The notes under the pieces were generated by a model. That model searched no databases and was not told where the DNA came from. It saw only the letters and a list, made by a program, of their open reading frames with translations. A stretch of DNA of 64,000 nt from Nosema muscidifuracis (taxonomy: Eukaryota > Microsporidia > Nosematidae), in the NCBI GenBank assembly GCA_028335825.1, contig JAIOKI010000026.1, positions 248,001-312,000 of the forward strand. Reading direction: 5' to 3'. Of this stretch, positions 19,715 to 30,950 are shown in pieces. The translations under genes were made by a program, and so were the position numbers. Numbering within the stretch: the first letter of the stretch is position 1; every line of letters begins with the position of its first letter.

Positions 19715-20225
19715 AAAAATGTAAAGTATTTGTTACTAATAAAAAATATATATTTTTAAGTCATTTCAAAGGGATATTTTTTAAAGTTCTTTATAAGGTA
19801 AATAGAAATCTATTTTAGAGATTGTTTAATTAAAAATGATGTAATTATTGATAAATAATTTAGAAGAAGCTTCTTTTTAAAACTTAAATTTTATTTATAA
19901 TAAATATTTTTAAAAATTTAGAAGGAGTTTCTTTTTAAAATAAATATAATTTAGAAGAAGCTTCTTTAAAACTTAAATATTATTTATAATAAATATGAAC
20001 CTATAAATAATTTAAAAGAAGTTTCTTTTTAAAAATAAATTTTATCTAAAATAAATATGAATCTATCAAATAATTTAAAAGAAGTTTCTTTTTAAAACCA
20101 TGAATATTCCTTATTGAATATTCTTTAAAATATAACAAAATTCTTAATAAAAATATAACAAATTCTTATATAAAAAATAAACACACAAATATTTTCTAAA
20201 AAATCTTCTTTTATAAAACCTTTAT
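19715..20225. repeat. Tandem repeats with palindromic AGAAGCTTCT core
   Basis: About five copies of a unit containing TTTAGAAGAAGCTTCTTTTT, or variants with AGTTTC, lie between 19857 and 20100. The rest is plain AT sequence in a convergent spacer. Confidence 0.75.
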
Positions 20226-20444
20226 TTATTCATCATCTGAACTGTTATCCTCACTATCAGAATCATCTTCATCATCATAATCACTAAAAGATGAAGCTGT
20301 ACTATCATCAGATTCTGTACTAGATGAGGAATCATTTGTAATACTAGTACTATCATTATCATCAGTCATGTTATCACTACTACTATCCTCTATATTTTTA
20401 GACTTGCCATATTTCTCTTCCTCATTAATATTATCTGCTGGCAT
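20226..20444 (-). CDS. Small acidic Ser/Asp/Glu-rich protein (72 aa)
   Basis: Not recognised. Over half of the residues are Ser, Asp or Glu and the protein ends SEDNSSDDE, so it is highly acidic and probably disordered and phosphorylated. CCCCC at 20449-20453 sits just upstream of the ATG, which argues strongly that it is expressed. Small acidic proteins of this kind are often histone or ribosomal-protein chaperones or transcription-factor tails; I cannot choose among these. Confidence 0.6.
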   Translation of the reverse strand: MPADNINEEEKYGKSKNIEDSSSDNMTDDNDSTSITNDSSSSTESDDSTASSFSDYDDEDDSDSEDNSSDDE

Positions 20445-21085
20445 CCTTGGGGGTGAATATTTTAAAAAATTTAAAATATAAACAAAAAAAAGATAAAAAT
20501 GAAGAAATGAGACAAAATATGAAACTAAAAAGAATAAAGCCGTTTTATAGATTATTTTTGTATTATAATTATTTTATTTGTATATTGTTCTAAAGAAATC
20601 AAATATATTAGACATATAAAAAAAACTAGTTTTAAAATAAAATATATTAGACATATCAAAAAAAATTATTTTATTAGACATATAAAAAAATTATTTTATT
20701 AGACATATCTGTTTCAGATAAATATTTTAAATAAATATCCCTTTAACTATAAATCATAACAATATTAAATAAAATTATTTTATTAGATATTAAAAATAAG
20801 TAAATTTGAATTTCAAACTATTTATTAAATCTGGCTAAACTATTTTTTTCTTAGAATGAAATTACAATTATTAGGGATTAAAAATAAATAAATTGTGTTT
20901 ATTTAAAATAATTGAAGGTAAACATTTTAGAAATATAAATTAAATATCAACTTTTTCTTTAACTTATTATTAAAGAATTATAATTTAAATTTGACTTATA
21001 AAAATTCGCTTTATCAAAGAATTAAAATTCGCTAAATAAAAAACAAAATTCGCTGTATAGAAACCTCTTTATTTAATATTTTTTA
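20445..21085. repeat. Spacer with TTAGACATATAAAAAAA and AAAATTCGCT repeats
   Basis: Four copies of an ATTAGACATAT unit lie at 20598-20710, and three AATTCGCT units at 21004-21058. No further gene seen. Confidence 0.65.
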
Positions 21086-22384
21086 CTACATAGCTATAAA
21101 ATTTGGTACATCTTTAACTTCTAAATATATTTTACCAGATACAATTTCAGCATACACTAATAACTCAAATATTTTATCTCCATCACATATCTGTAACATC
21201 GTCTTAGCTACATTATTCTTACAAATTAATACATTTTCTCCACTTTCATCTTTAACAAGATACTTCACTAAAAAAAGATTTTCAGGTACTCCTCCACACT
21301 CACATTTAAATAAATATTCATCATCTACTATATTACAAATCTTACATATCTTTAAGTTTGCTCCTTTATATGGATGATGTCTTATTATTTTAACTCGTAT
21401 TTTGTAATATCCTACTTCTGATATTAAATTAATGTTTTTCATTATATTAGAGTTATAAATATGCTCAGAAAAAGATATTACACGATCTTTTATAATATTC
21501 TTACGATTTTGTATATTTGAAATTATTGATTCATCCGTTATTTCAGTTATTTTTGTTAAAGGTGTATCTGATAAATCTCCCATAATTTTATTTATATAAA
21601 GTTTAATCTTAAGATTCTCTAAACAATAAACTTGATTCTCTTTCATGTTAGATGCTTGTACTGATATTTTATCCCATGCACGTACATACAATACCATATT
21701 ATTTTCATAGAATCCTCTATTCTCAGATTTCTCTATGTTCTGATTTGTTGTATAGTCTATAAAAGCTAGTATGTATAGTGTATCACTCTCTTTCTGTTTA
21801 TTAATTAATATACCAGTAAATTTAATATATTCAGAATATTTTAGATCTTTAATTTCTTTAGATACGAAAGAGAATTCTTTCGTTTCATTAACATTATTTA
21901 AACAATTTTTATTCTTATAATCATTATTTAAACAAGCTTTATTCTCATAATCATTATTTAAACAAGCTTTATTCTCATAATCATTATTTAAACAATTTTC
22001 ATCTATAAAAAAATTATCTAACATATATTTCTCTAACAAATTTATATCTCGTACTTTGCTATAAATAACTTCTATATCACTTTCTTTACTAATCAAGTAA
22101 AAATTTAATCTATAAAGTTTTATATTATTTACACGTAATATATCATTTACAAAGAACCCATGATTGAATAAACGTATTGGACTAAATATCTTAATAAATA
22201 TGTCTGTATCACTTGTATCATCTTTTACTTTAAGAGTCATCACTAGATCTTCTCCTTTACTTTGTGTCCAGTTGTATATTCCTGTGACTTTACAAATTAT
22301 ATTATAATACTTATCATCGTTTAAATCTTTGATTTTTGTGTAGATTTTTTCGTCTTGCTTTGGGAGAGAAGTGTATTTATCCAT
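21086..22384 (-). CDS. POT1: POT1-like telomere single-strand-binding protein (432 aa)
   Basis: It would cap chromosome ends by binding the G-rich overhang. Residues about 20-125 read as a telomere-binding OB fold: YYNIICKVTGIYNWTQSKGE, then DTSDTDIFIKIFSP and FFVNDILRVNNIKLYRLNF, in the order seen in POT1 OB1. A second OB-like region follows. Near 345-365 a CxxC-x10-CxC zinc motif (CKICNIVDDEYLFKCECGG) resembles the C-terminal zinc site of POT1/RPA-type OB folds. Residues about 130-170 contain four 10-residue repeats (CLNNDYENKA type) in the linker. CCC is at 22387-22389. The alternative is a large RPA subunit, but the OB1 pattern favours POT1. Confidence 0.78.
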   Translation of the reverse strand: MDKYTSLPKQDEKIYTKIKDLNDDKYYNIICKVTGIYNWTQSKGEDLVMTLKVKDDTSDTDIFIKIFSPIRLFNHGFFVNDILRVNNIKLYRLNFYLISKESDIEVIYSKVRDINLLEKYMLDNFFIDENCLNNDYENKACLNNDYENKACLNNDYKNKNCLNNVNETKEFSFVSKEIKDLKYSEYIKFTGILINKQKESDTLYILAFIDYTTNQNIEKSENRGFYENNMVLYVRAWDKISVQASNMKENQVYCLENLKIKLYINKIMGDLSDTPLTKITEITDESIISNIQNRKNIIKDRVISFSEHIYNSNIMKNINLISEVGYYKIRVKIIRHHPYKGANLKICKICNIVDDEYLFKCECGGVPENLFLVKYLVKDESGENVLICKNNVAKTMLQICDGDKIFELLVYAEIVSGKIYLEVKDVPNFIAM

Positions 22385-23061
22385 AAGGGTAGGTTAAAAT
22401 GTAATTAAAAAAATAATCTATATATGGAAAATTTAACATGTATATTTAAAGATATATTTAAAGAGATATAATTGATGTATATTTAATTAATGTATAAAGA
22501 TATGATTAATGTAAGGAGAAATAATTATTGTTAAAATATATGATTGATTTATAAAGAATATTATAAGAGATATGATTGATGTATAAAAAAACTATTTAAA
22601 GAGATGTAATTAATGTATATAAAAAAATATTATAAGAGATATAATAAATCTATATAGATATAATTATTATTAAAATATATAATTAATGTATAAAAAAAAC
22701 TATTTAAAGAGATATAATTAATGTATATAAGAAACTATAAAATTTTTTAGAACACGTCTATTAAAAAAGTAGATTTACAGAAATAAGAATTTTTTATTAC
22801 TAAATAGTGATATTTTCATTTTAAAAAATACGTGTCAAATCTATCGAAACATCTTGAATTGATCTCAATAGATTAACAAAAAAGAAAATTTTAGATAAGA
22901 CGAACATAATTAATCTAAAAAATTTAATTATGATAGAAACGAAAAAGAAAATATAAAAAACTAATGAAAAATTAGTTATTTGAAAAATTTTTCATTTAAA
23001 CTAAATAAAAAATAAAATTCAACAAATAGCAGTCACACTCAATATATTTAAAAAAATATAC
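22385..23061. repeat. Spacer with GATATAATTAATGTATA repeats
   Basis: About eight degenerate units lie at 22440-22740. The 22740-23040 part is non-repetitive and without a supported gene. Confidence 0.6.
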
Positions 23062-23475
23062 TCACATATATTTATCAAACAACTGTACAATTAAAAAAAC
23101 AATCTCTACATGCAAATTATTCTTAATCACTACATCTACTACAAATGGACCTCCACTTTTTAGTACCCAATATTTTATACCATACAACAACCTAGCAGTT
23201 TCTTCTATAGCTTGTGTATTCCAATCTACATTACCAAACAATAAATGACTTAAGTTTGCAAGTAAGACTTTCAAATTCTTGTTATCTAAAGCTTTCTTCT
23301 CACTAATCGATAAGATTGAAAAATCTTTACGAATGACTTCATTCATATCTCTGTATATATGATCGATTTCTTTGTACTCAAAATCAATGCCATCATATTC
23401 CAGTCGATAAGAATCAGCTATACAGTTATCAACAACTACGTTGCTTAATTTTTTATATAATTCTTCTTTGTTCAT
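23062..23475 (-). CDS. Hypothetical protein (137 aa)
   Basis: Not recognised. It has ordinary composition, unlike the spacers, with no membrane segment except a mildly hydrophobic C-terminus (VEIVFLIVQLFDKYM). CCC at 23487-23489 lies twelve bases upstream of the ATG, which supports a real gene. It could be a small helical subunit of a larger complex. Confidence 0.6.
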   Translation of the reverse strand: MNKEELYKKLSNVVVDNCIADSYRLEYDGIDFEYKEIDHIYRDMNEVIRKDFSILSISEKKALDNKNLKVLLANLSHLLFGNVDWNTQAIEETARLLYGIKYWVLKSGGPFVVDVVIKNNLHVEIVFLIVQLFDKYM

Positions 23476-23886
23476 TTAATGATGGAGGGTCAAATAATTT
23501 TTTTTATATTGGTTTCTTTATTTGTAAATATGAAATGCAAATTAATTAATTTTTACCCCTCCTATCTAAAAACTTATCTTTAAAGATATAATGAAAAAAA
23601 TTACTTAATAAAGTAAATGTATTCGTTATTATAATTTGAATTATATTATGTGTTTAATGATATATTTCATTTTTTTAAGTTATATAGATTTTTTATAAAT
23701 TAAAATTTTTAACCAAAAAACTAAATTAAATTACATTGAGTTGATGCTTGTTGTTTTGTATTTGTTTATAAATAAAAATTTTCGAGATATTTTTTTATTT
23801 TTTACGAATCATTTCAAAAATAAACAATAAAAAATATTATATTTTAAAAATTGATAAATTATAAAAATACAACAATCTTAAATTTA
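23476..23886. other. AT-rich spacer, nothing recognised
   Basis: A CCCCTCC run at about 23566 is followed by an ATG at 23591 or later that opens only a few codons, so no gene is called. No clear tandem repeat. Confidence 0.5.
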
Positions 23887-25296
23887 TTATTTATCAAACT
23901 TTCTTTTTACAGGACTTGAATCAGCAAATGATAAATTTGCAAAAAATGAATTTTCATTTTTCCATGGATTAAATTTTGTTTCTTGTTTTTTTGGAATATT
24001 TTTTTTATTATTTTTTACTATTGCATCAAAATCATTTCCTTTATCTTTAATAGATTCTTTATCAGTAATTTTCTTTTTTGTTATTTTTTTATTATTCTCT
24101 TCATCTTTAATAGATTTTTTATCAACATTTTTATTTTTTGTTGATTTTTTATTATTCTCTTCATCTTTAATAGATTCTTTATCATTTACTTTATCTTTAA
24201 TAGATTCTTTATCATTTCCTTTATTTTTTATTGATTTTTTATCATTTCCTTTATTTTTTATTGACTTTTTATCAGAAGTCTTAGAACGTTTAACAGATTT
24301 ATCTTCATCAATATTTTTTTTTGATAATTTATTTGAATTAAGATCTTCTATTATTAAACTATCTCCATATACAAATTCACTATCCAAGATATCTTTTAAA
24401 TCTTCAGTTACAGTTTTTGTTTTTAATGTCTTTTGATTGAGCAATTTATCTTTAATTTTAAGACCCTCCTTTAATATTTTAATAGTATTATCTTTTAAAT
24501 TATCTTCATTCCTTGTATTAGATTTTATTCGACCTAAATTAGTACAATTTTCTTCCATTGTATCTTTAAATAACTTAATTTCTTCTTGAATTATCTGATT
24601 TTTATCTAATACTTCTTTTTTAAGATCATCTATTTTATAATTTATATTTTCAAATATCTTTATCAATTTTGTGTACTCATTAGAATCTTTATGATATTTT
24701 GTATTAAGACTTTCTAAATTGTCTAATACATTTTTTAATCTTTTATTTTCTTCTTCTAATTTGTAATAAACTTCATTTGTTTTATTATTAGAATTTTTTT
24801 CTATATTAAGTTTTTCGTTAGATTCTTCTAATAATTTAATTTTCTTATCCATATTTTTTATTGTTTTATCAGTTTCATCTTTATAATCCTGATATTCTTT
24901 TTTAATATTATCAATATCATCAATTAATTCCTCTTTCTCTATCTTAATATTTTCAAGTATTTTACTAATCTTTTCGTTTTCTTTTTTACTATTCTCAAGT
25001 TTTTTTATAATCTTCTCGTTTTCTCGGTTCATATTATTAATTAATGAATTAGTTTCTGTATCAGTAGATTTCATATTATGAGTAACTTGTATAAGTCCAT
25101 TGTTAGTATCTTTTAATACATTATTCTCATCTTCAAGTTTTTGTATTATAGTGTTTAAATTATCATTTTCTTTAATTTTAATTATAAGTTTATCTTTAAG
25201 AAGATCTATAATTAATTTACTTTTTGTTAATTTTAGGTTGTAGTATTTATTTTCTAGACGTCTTGAGTTATTGAATATTGTAATATCCTTATTCAT
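23887..25296 (-). CDS. Coiled-coil protein with Lys-rich C-terminal repeats (469 aa)
   Basis: Residues about 30-240 are a long coiled coil (for example IQKLEDENNVLKDTNNGLIQ and YYKLEEENKRLKNVLDNLES). Residues about 330-430 carry degenerate repeats of roughly 10 residues, DKKSIKNKGN/DKESIKDEEN, giving a strongly basic tail. The end (FNPWKNENSFFANLSFADSS, then PVKRKFDK) may include a nuclear signal. Function unknown; a spindle, nuclear-envelope or chromatin scaffold role is possible. CCCC (25297-25300) abuts the ATG. The repeats reflect slippage within coding DNA. Confidence 0.7.
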   Translation of the reverse strand: MNKDITIFNNSRRLENKYYNLKLTKSKLIIDLLKDKLIIKIKENDNLNTIIQKLEDENNVLKDTNNGLIQVTHNMKSTDTETNSLINNMNRENEKIIKKLENSKKENEKISKILENIKIEKEELIDDIDNIKKEYQDYKDETDKTIKNMDKKIKLLEESNEKLNIEKNSNNKTNEVYYKLEEENKRLKNVLDNLESLNTKYHKDSNEYTKLIKIFENINYKIDDLKKEVLDKNQIIQEEIKLFKDTMEENCTNLGRIKSNTRNEDNLKDNTIKILKEGLKIKDKLLNQKTLKTKTVTEDLKDILDSEFVYGDSLIIEDLNSNKLSKKNIDEDKSVKRSKTSDKKSIKNKGNDKKSIKNKGNDKESIKDKVNDKESIKDEENNKKSTKNKNVDKKSIKDEENNKKITKKKITDKESIKDKGNDFDAIVKNNKKNIPKKQETKFNPWKNENSFFANLSFADSSPVKRKFDK

Positions 25297-25680
25297 GGGG
25301 TAAATAAATAAAAAAATTAAATAGAAAAAGTGGTTATAGATTTTTTATTATGAGGACTGAAATTTATTTTTTTATTAAATTTCAATATTTTATATTCAGA
25401 CTAGCTATAGATTTTTTATTTAAGGAAAGGGATGTACTTTTTTAATAGGGGCAAATAAATATTAAATATTTTATATTCAAACTAGCTATAGATTTTTTAT
25501 TTTGAGGACAGGAATGTACTATATGGGTAACTAAATATTAAATAAATATACATATTGATGATTTTTAAATATGAAAATTTTTATAGAAAAAATGATTGAA
25601 GATTTTTTAACCTGAGAATGGGAATGTTCTTTTTTTATTAAGAATTAAATTTCAATATTTTTATATATAAAGATAAATTA
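25297..25680. repeat. Four degenerate copies of a 70-100 base unit upstream of the coiled-coil gene
   Basis: Units contain AGCTATAGATTTTTTATT followed by GAGGACAGGAATGTACT. They lie near 25330, 25400, 25495 and 25590. The last is the most decayed. Confidence 0.75.
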
Positions 25681-27081
25681 ATAACTTTCAATAGAATAAG
25701 ATATTATACTAAAAAATCATACAGTATATTTCTAAACAAGATTAGAAAATATATTTCAATAGAATAAGATATTACATTAAAAAGCATACAGTATTTATTA
25801 TATTTGATAGAGACAAGAATAATGCTTTGTTTTTAATAATCATTAGTAAATACCAATTTATTTTACAATATTTAATAAGATCTTATCTTCTAATCAGGAA
25901 TATAATTAAAATTATAAAAATTTTATATTGCCTTTCGATCAAGTATTAAACTATAAAAAATTATTTATTTAAGAATATTGAATTATTTAGTAGATAGAAA
26001 AGAGAAACATTTTTTTTCCTGTTCTTAATCATTCTTAAATGAAGTTTTATACATTAGAACTAGAAATATTAATTTATGATTTAGAATACTTGTCATTCGC
26101 TATTCTTATACATAGGTAAAATGTAATATATATAAATTTTTAATATAACTCCTAATGTTAAAAAAATTTAGCTATTGTGATAATAATACAATTTCTTAAA
26201 TTAAAAAAATTATCTAGTGTAATAATAAAATTTTTAATTTAATTTCTAAATAAAATAATATTTTTCATTATTCTAAACTGATCTTAATAGAACACTTTTA
26301 AAAACCTCTTCTTAATATAAACATGATAAAATTGAATAATTTATTATTCACTAGAAAATAAATAATATAATAACAAATCTATTATTATATATAAGTATTT
26401 ACCTCTAACTAAAAATGTCTCTTAAATTTTTTATTTACCTATCTATTCTACTGTAAAACTTTTAAATTAAAAAAATCAAAAAATTTATTCGATAAATTAT
26501 TATTAAAAACTTGATATATTTAATATTTATAATTATTAAAATATAAATTTAGGTATGATTATTAACAAATATATGTAATTTAGTATTTTATATCATTCAA
26601 TAGATAAAAATTTTATTTGTTTATATTATGTCTTACACAAGGTCAAAATTCAATATAAACAAATATATGAAAATAAACTAATTATATAAACAAAAATAGG
26701 TAAAAAAAATATAATCAACTATAGGTAAAAAAAAGTAATTATATAGATAAAATAAAGTAATTTTATAGGTATAAAAAAAAGTAATTATATAGATAAATTT
26801 TAGTATTTTATAGGTAAAAAAAGTAATTATATAGATAAAATTATTAGTATTTTATATAGAAAAAATTATTTGTATTTTATATATGTAAAATTATTAGTAT
26901 TTTATATAGAAAAAATTTTGATATTTTATAGGTAATTTTTTTTGTTTACTTTTTATTTTATGAAAATATTTACAAAATTAATTCTATATTTTCTATACAT
27001 AAAAGCTTTAATTTAATATTCCAAATGTAAGAATATGATTGGTCGAAAAAAATATAAATTTAATTTTTTGCATGAAGGGTT
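25681..27081. other. Long divergent spacer with a 13-base inverted repeat and GTAATTATATAGAT repeats
   Basis: 25681-26600 is AT-rich and unremarkable. An exact inverted repeat, ATTTGTTTATATT at 26615-26627 and its complement at 26652-26664, encloses a 24-base loop. AAAGTAATTATATAGATAAA units fill 26690-26940, upstream of BiP. No gene supported. Confidence 0.6.
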
Positions 27082-29106
27082 ATGAAATTGTTCTTTTTGA
27101 GTTTACTTCTCGTAGGAGCAAATCAAATACCTGCAGCTGTCGGAATAGATTTGGGTACTACATTTTGTTGTGTTAGTATTTTTAAGAAGGGAGACACTCG
27201 TCCTTCATTCTTACAATTTGGTAATCAACAATATGTTTTCCCATCTGTTGCTTATTACAACCAAGTAGGAGATAAGGGATTCTATGCTACTGGATGGGAA
27301 GCTTCTACTCAGAATCTTTCTAATACTGTACCTGGAAGATATTTCTTTGGATTTAAGAGAGCTATGGGTGTAGCTGATATTAAAGAAATAAGTAGAGTTG
27401 ATAATTTTGAAAATAGTGTTACTTACAAAATTGAGAAGAAAATTGAAGATGGTAAATGTAAGACTATTTTTATTGTTACTAATGAAAAGGGAGAAAAGAT
27501 TGATACAACAGATCCAGAAAGTTTATCAGCTGAAATCTTAAGAGCTCTTAAAGTTGAAATTGAGAAGTATTATGAAATTATTAATTTAGTAATTACAGTA
27601 CCAGCTTATTTCACTTCATTCCAAATTGAAGCTACTATTAAATCAGCTATTATGGCAGGTTTACCTGAACCAACTATTGCTAAAGAACCAGTTGCTGCTG
27701 CTTATGCTTATCAAGTTACTAAAAATATTACTAAGAATTCTGATGAAGAAAACTTTATGGTATTCGATCTTGGAGGTGGTACATTTGATGTATCTGTAGT
27801 AGATATGGAGAATAATGCTTTATTCGTTACTAAATATGGTGGTAATAATTATTTAGGAGGAGAAAATGTTAATGATAATCTTACAAATTATTTTGCTGAT
27901 ATTATTAAGAAAGAAAAGAATATTGACGTACTTAAAGAACAAACTCAAAATTTGAGATTAAGAAGATTCGTAGAAGATTTTAAAATTGCTTTATGTACTC
28001 AATTTACAAATGATAAGTCTAAAGATTCTCATAAAGATACATTCATTTATGAAGGATTAAAGAGTATTGAATTAAGTTTAACTATGAATAAATTCAATGA
28101 GTTAAATTCTAAATTCTATAAAGATATTGAAGATGTTTTAGAACATCCCGATTATGGAATGTTTAGAACTACTAAAGGAAGAGGAAATGATGAACCACTT
28201 GATAGAAAGAATATTACTAAAATAATGTTAGTAGGAGGAAGTACAAGAATTCCTTATATTAAGGATCTTTTAAATAAATTATTCCCTGGTGTTCAGTTAT
28301 ATGATGATATAAATGCTGATACTATAGTAGCAGAAGGAGCTTGTCTTTTATCTGCTAATGATAAAAAAATGTTACCTGATAATATGGCAGTACAACTTAT
28401 TGATGTAGTACCAGCTCATATTGGTATTCGTACAGATGAAGATATTTTTGAACCAGTACTTGAAAAAGATACTTATATCCCAGGATCAGGTACTAAAGAA
28501 TTTACTACATCTCATGATAATCAAACTAAAGTAAGAATTATGATAGCTCAAGGATTTAGAGAATCTTTTAAAGCTAATCATTATTTAGGAGCATGTGAAC
28601 TTGATGTACAACCTGGTCAACCTAGAGGAGTACCAAGAATTTCTATTACTATTTCTATGTCTACTGATGGAACAATTAGTGTATCTGCTAAAGATGTTAA
28701 TACTAATAAAGAAACAGGTATAACTTTTGATAGTGCTGTAGCTAGACTTGATAAAAAGAAATATGCTGAATTACTTGAAGATGCTGAAAAGAATAGAGAA
28801 GCTGATAAAGAACTTAAAGAGAAATTCTATAGTCAGAGACAATTCGAGGAAGAAATTCATGCTGTACAAATTAAGCTTAGTCAACCAGGAATATCTGAAG
28901 ATGATAAAATTAATATTGAAGGAATTATTAATGGAGCTACTAAATGGCTTAATGATAATAAAAGTACTGCTAGTAAAGTAGATATTGAAGATAAACTTGC
29001 TAGATTTAGAGAATCAGTAGCAGCCATTATGGATAAGAAAGATGAACATCAACAGAAGGAAGAACCTAAAGAAGAGGATAAGACTGGTGGAAGAGAAGAA
29101 CTTTAA
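27082..29106 (+). CDS. KAR2: ER Hsp70 chaperone BiP
   Basis: Luminal chaperone for protein import and folding. Residues 1-18 are a signal peptide (MKLFFLSLLLVGANQIPA). The nucleotide-binding domain starts at VGIDLGTTFCCVSIF, with VFDLGGGTFDVSVVD and VGGSTRIPYIKDLL following. The substrate domain contains GVPRISITISMSTDGTISVS. The C-terminus REEL fits the KDEL/HDEL retrieval consensus. At 674 aa it has full length. The linker (IDVVPAHIGIRT) is unusual compared with the common LDVxPLTLGIET. Upstream is GGG (27077-27079) where most genes here have CCC. An out-of-frame ATG at 27072 precedes the start, so transcription must begin close to the true ATG. Confidence 0.95.
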   Translation: MKLFFLSLLLVGANQIPAAVGIDLGTTFCCVSIFKKGDTRPSFLQFGNQQYVFPSVAYYNQVGDKGFYATGWEASTQNLSNTVPGRYFFGFKRAMGVADIKEISRVDNFENSVTYKIEKKIEDGKCKTIFIVTNEKGEKIDTTDPESLSAEILRALKVEIEKYYEIINLVITVPAYFTSFQIEATIKSAIMAGLPEPTIAKEPVAAAYAYQVTKNITKNSDEENFMVFDLGGGTFDVSVVDMENNALFVTKYGGNNYLGGENVNDNLTNYFADIIKKEKNIDVLKEQTQNLRLRRFVEDFKIALCTQFTNDKSKDSHKDTFIYEGLKSIELSLTMNKFNELNSKFYKDIEDVLEHPDYGMFRTTKGRGNDEPLDRKNITKIMLVGGSTRIPYIKDLLNKLFPGVQLYDDINADTIVAEGACLLSANDKKMLPDNMAVQLIDVVPAHIGIRTDEDIFEPVLEKDTYIPGSGTKEFTTSHDNQTKVRIMIAQGFRESFKANHYLGACELDVQPGQPRGVPRISITISMSTDGTISVSAKDVNTNKETGITFDSAVARLDKKKYAELLEDAEKNREADKELKEKFYSQRQFEEEIHAVQIKLSQPGISEDDKINIEGIINGATKWLNDNKSTASKVDIEDKLARFRESVAAIMDKKDEHQQKEEPKEEDKTGGREEL

Positions 29107-29597
29107 ATAAACTTAATTATTATTGAAATTTATTTATTATAAATAATTCTAGAATATGCTAGAGTGAAATCTGATATTTTTCTTAGCTTCATTAAAAAAG
29201 TAAGTATATAATTTTTTAATATGCTCATACTTATTTGATTTCTTCTTCATGTACATAAGTATATTTTTTGGTAATCAATATCAAGCTTTTTGATTTTCAT
29301 ATTTGTTAAAATATTCTATTTATTTCTATGATATCTTGTTACTAAACTATTACAAGACATTTGTAGTAGAAAACCTTATCTTATTAAAATATTTATTTTT
29401 AACTGTAATATCTAGAAGTTGATTATTTTTTTACTAATCTTATATTAATAACTTAAATGTAAATCTTATATTAATAATCAATAAAATCTCATTTTTTTAA
29501 GAAATAAATCTTATAGTAATAACTTAAAGACAATCTTTTTTTAATTAACAACTTAAAGACAATCTCATTTTTTTAATAAATAAATCTTATATTTAAA
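29107..29597. other. Convergent spacer after BiP
   Basis: 29107-29420 is less repetitive than most spacers but contains no frame or RNA I recognise. 29430-29590 holds about four AATCTTATATTAATAACTTA-type units. Confidence 0.5.
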
Positions 29598-30950
29598 TTA
29601 ATAATTTATTAATTCTCCTAGTTCATCTATAATAAGTCCTTCACTTACAACTTCTTTAATACACCTTCTAAATTCAAGATTTCTAACTAATTCCATATTC
29701 TTATTATAAATATCAAGTACATTATTTCTTATTAAATAAATAAAATCTCCTAATATTTTTTTATAATTATAATTATCAGGAATATTAGAATTTTCATCAT
29801 TTTTTAATTTACCTACTTTAAGATTAATTATACTAGATTTTATTAAATCTTTTCCTACTACATAATAAAATACATTATTTTCTTCTTTAATATCACTAAT
29901 ATTATCAATATTTTTTAGTGTACGTATAAAATATAATTTATTACTTCCTCTTCTATATATTTCTATTCTATTCTTTAATTGTATACAAATATATCCATTA
30001 GTATAAAATATATTTATATTTTTAATATTATATATAGATGTTATAACAAGATCTTTAGTAAAAATAAGATTATTTTTATATTTTATAATTAAATCACATT
30101 CATCATTATTATAATATAAAGGATCTATGGAAACTTCTCCTTCTCCTATAGAATCATCTGGAATATAAAATTTATCTATATTAGGAATATTATATTTTAT
30201 TATATGTGTACCACTTTGTATATCATATTTAATAAATTCAAATTCATTTAAAATTAAAATTTCATCTTTATATCTTTCTATCTTATTAATTGTACTACAA
30301 AATTCTGTTATATATCTAATAGTATTTCTATATATATCAAGAATACTAAATTTATTATCTTTAGTTAATATATATAAGATATTCTTATTTAAGTATATTT
30401 TTTGTATAGAATTATCATGTTTATGAAGAGTTCTTTCTTCTTCTCCATAAATATGTATTTTTCCTTGAGTAGTACCATAAATTAAAATATTTTTATGTGC
30501 ATAAATACAACTCACATTTTTTATAGTACTAAGCATAAATGATTGTTTATGTATTAAATCTATTTTATATATATTATTATTAAAATTGTAGTATAAATAT
30601 GATTCATTCCAAAAATAAATATCTTCTATAATATTTTCTAATTTATCACCATCAGAATAAAATAATTGATTATCTTTTATAAAATATATTTCTGATTTAT
30701 GTATATAAAAATCTTTTATATTACTTATTTCTTTAAATTTAGATATATTTATTAGATCAAGATCAGTACTTTTATAAATATCTTTTCCATCATATAAGTA
30801 AAAAATATTATCGTATTCTTTTATTATATTGTATTGACAATATTTACTATCTATTAAAATATAATCTTGGGTGTATTTAAGTAAGCTATTGTTTCTTAAA
30901 ATGAAAATATAATCTTCGTTTATAAATAAATTTAAATTTATTCCATGCAT
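29598..30950 (-). CDS. Hypothetical beta-propeller-like protein (450 aa)
   Basis: No named family is recognised. The sequence alternates short hydrophobic strands and turns throughout (for example KNILIYGTTQGKIHIYGEE and KNILYILTKDNKFSILDIYR), as in WD40-type propellers, but without GH or WD dipeptides. There is no membrane segment. CCC at 30957-30959 supports the start. Possible roles include a vesicle-coat, nucleoporin or rRNA-processing propeller; the sequence does not decide. Confidence 0.6.
   Translation of the reverse strand: MHGINLNLFINEDYIFILRNNSLLKYTQDYILIDSKYCQYNIIKEYDNIFYLYDGKDIYKSTDLDLINISKFKEISNIKDFYIHKSEIYFIKDNQLFYSDGDKLENIIEDIYFWNESYLYYNFNNNIYKIDLIHKQSFMLSTIKNVSCIYAHKNILIYGTTQGKIHIYGEEERTLHKHDNSIQKIYLNKNILYILTKDNKFSILDIYRNTIRYITEFCSTINKIERYKDEILILNEFEFIKYDIQSGTHIIKYNIPNIDKFYIPDDSIGEGEVSIDPLYYNNDECDLIIKYKNNLIFTKDLVITSIYNIKNINIFYTNGYICIQLKNRIEIYRRGSNKLYFIRTLKNIDNISDIKEENNVFYYVVGKDLIKSSIINLKVGKLKNDENSNIPDNYNYKKILGDFIYLIRNNVLDIYNKNMELVRNLEFRRCIKEVVSEGLIIDELGELINY

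Noticed and set aside
23560-23620. CCCC element near a potential small gene
   Set aside because: Following ATGs open only a few codons.
29185-29245. GTAAGTATAT resembling a 5' splice site with a hairpin
   Set aside because: It lies in a 3' spacer with no exon on either side; chance occurrence in AT-rich DNA.
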